64,000 nt of DNA from Bacillus sp. REN16 (lineage in GTDB: Bacteria > Bacillota > Bacilli > Bacillales > Bacillaceae_L): the NCBI RefSeq assembly GCF_020731355.1, contig NZ_JAJFZK010000005.1, positions 1 through 64,000 on the forward strand, in the 5' to 3' direction. This document shows positions 63,445-64,000 of this stretch, piece after piece. Every line of letters starts with the position of its first letter. Position 1 is the first letter of the stretch. The notes below the pieces were generated by a model. The model did no database searches, was not told the origin of the DNA, and worked only from the letters and a program-made list of their open reading frames with translations. A program made the position numbers and the translations under genes.

Positions 63445-64000
63445 ATGAAACTTATTGCGACAGATATGGACGGAACATTACTTAATGAAAAAAATGAAGT
63501 GAGTCAGGAAAATGTACTTGCAATTAAAATGGCAATCGAAAAAGGGATCCAATTTGTTGTTGCAACTGGAAGATCCTACGAATCTGCAGTTAAGCCCCTA
63601 CAAGCTGTTGGGCTAACATGCCCTATTATAACCCTTAATGGAGCTGCAACGTTTAATTTAAAGAAACAACAAATTAGAGATATTCCATTAGATGTTTCTG
63701 TTTGTAGGAGAATTTTAGATATATGTCAAAAATCAAATATGTATGTGGAACTTTTTATAGACGATCGCATGTACTCAACTGGAAATGAACATTTTATGGA
63801 TATCCTTTTAAAAATGTTTAAGAACATATTAACTGAATCTACGGAAGATGAAATACGAGATATCATTGAACGGCGCTTCCAGCAAGAGAAGATGCAATTT
63901 ATTAAAAATTATGAGGATATTCTAACTAAAACCAATAAAAAGATATATAAACTGCTTGGCTTTTCTATCGATGAAGTTAATTTACAAAACGCATACAAAG
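63445..64000 (+). CDS. HAD-superfamily Cof-type phosphatase (cut by window end)
   Basis: The first 185 codons of a Cof-like (HAD IIB) phosphatase: motif I ATDMDGTLLNEKNEV with the nucleophile Asp, motif II VVATGRSYESAV with the Thr, and the cap region beginning near residue 85. The frame is open to the last base, so motifs III and IV and the stop lie outside. It would dephosphorylate a sugar phosphate. GAGGGA lies about 10 bases before the ATG, and the gene follows the GntR gene by 32 bases. Confidence 0.88.
   Translation, partial: MKLIATDMDGTLLNEKNEVSQENVLAIKMAIEKGIQFVVATGRSYESAVKPLQAVGLTCPIITLNGAATFNLKKQQIRDIPLDVSVCRRILDICQKSNMYVELFIDDRMYSTGNEHFMDILLKMFKNILTESTEDEIRDIIERRFQQEKMQFIKNYEDILTKTNKKIYKLLGFSIDEVNLQNAYK

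Overview
The window looks like the chromosome of an AT-rich Bacillaceae (Bacillus sensu lato). Reasons: strong AAGGAGG-type ribosome binding sites, frequent TTG/GTG starts, sigma-A-type promoters, catabolite-response-like (cre) sites, and families typical of bacilli such as PepV, CwlO-like NlpC/P60 proteins and LytS/YesN two-component systems. Genus and species cannot be fixed from sequence alone. No rRNA, tRNA, CRISPR array, prophage or replication origin was seen.

Layout. 0.1-3.6 kb: PfpI/DJ-1 protein, VanY-like carboxypeptidase (minus), a membrane protein and a MORN-repeat protein. 3.9-16.4 kb: a catabolic cluster with a glucarate-dehydratase-like enolase-superfamily enzyme, a complete peptide-type ABC transporter, a metal-dependent amidohydrolase, a threonine-synthase-like PLP enzyme, an M20 deacylase, a serine beta-lactamase-family hydrolase, RidA and a YheO/DauR-like regulator. 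16.4-20.0 kb: an IS1182 remnant, a broken SUKH-like gene, an NlpC/P60 endopeptidase (minus) and a REP-associated tyrosine transposase (RAYT) unit. 20.2-28.2 kb: a sugar-binding protein / sensor kinase / response regulator trio followed by a ChvE-GguAB type monosaccharide ABC transporter, the same order as araPST-araEGH of Geobacillus. 28.3-29.0 kb: an internally deleted copy of the RAYT unit. 29.1-34.2 kb: IclR regulator, cupin and two LctP-family permeases. 34.3-36.2 kb: small broken and hypothetical genes, a NERD protein and repeats. 36.3-46.5 kb: a degenerate sigma-54-activator-like regulator, class III aminotransferase, a second peptide ABC transporter and dipeptidase PepV. 46.5-47.7 kb: decayed DNA. 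47.8-56.3 kb: aldehyde dehydrogenase, CynX-like MFS transporter, then PPDK regulatory protein, PPDK, HPr and Enzyme I. 56.7-64 kb: a glucitol-family PTS operon with aldolase, dehydrogenase, EIIC, EIIBC, EIIA, GutM, aldo/keto reductase, GntR/UTRA regulator and a HAD phosphatase cut by the window end.

How the parts fit. The window is dominated by import-and-catabolism modules. PPDK can make PEP from pyruvate, EI and HPr can pass its phosphate on, and the PTS operon just downstream would use it. The aldehyde dehydrogenase promoter and the PTS-operon promoter share an ATTATACGTA-type operator and a 15-base element, which suggests one regulator, plausibly the GntR protein of the operon. The EIIA of this PTS appears to lack the phosphorylatable histidine as I remember the family.

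The most distinctive structural signal is a family of about 35-base REP-like elements (GGGGACGGTTCCGCCGTTCCCC plus TATTTTTTT), seen in at least 14 full or degenerate copies. They bracket a RAYT gene in inverted orientation at 18.5-20.0 kb and bracket an internally deleted derivative at 28.3-29.0 kb. Elsewhere they sit directly behind stop codons, in the gene's sense direction, where their hairpin plus T-run resembles an intrinsic terminator.
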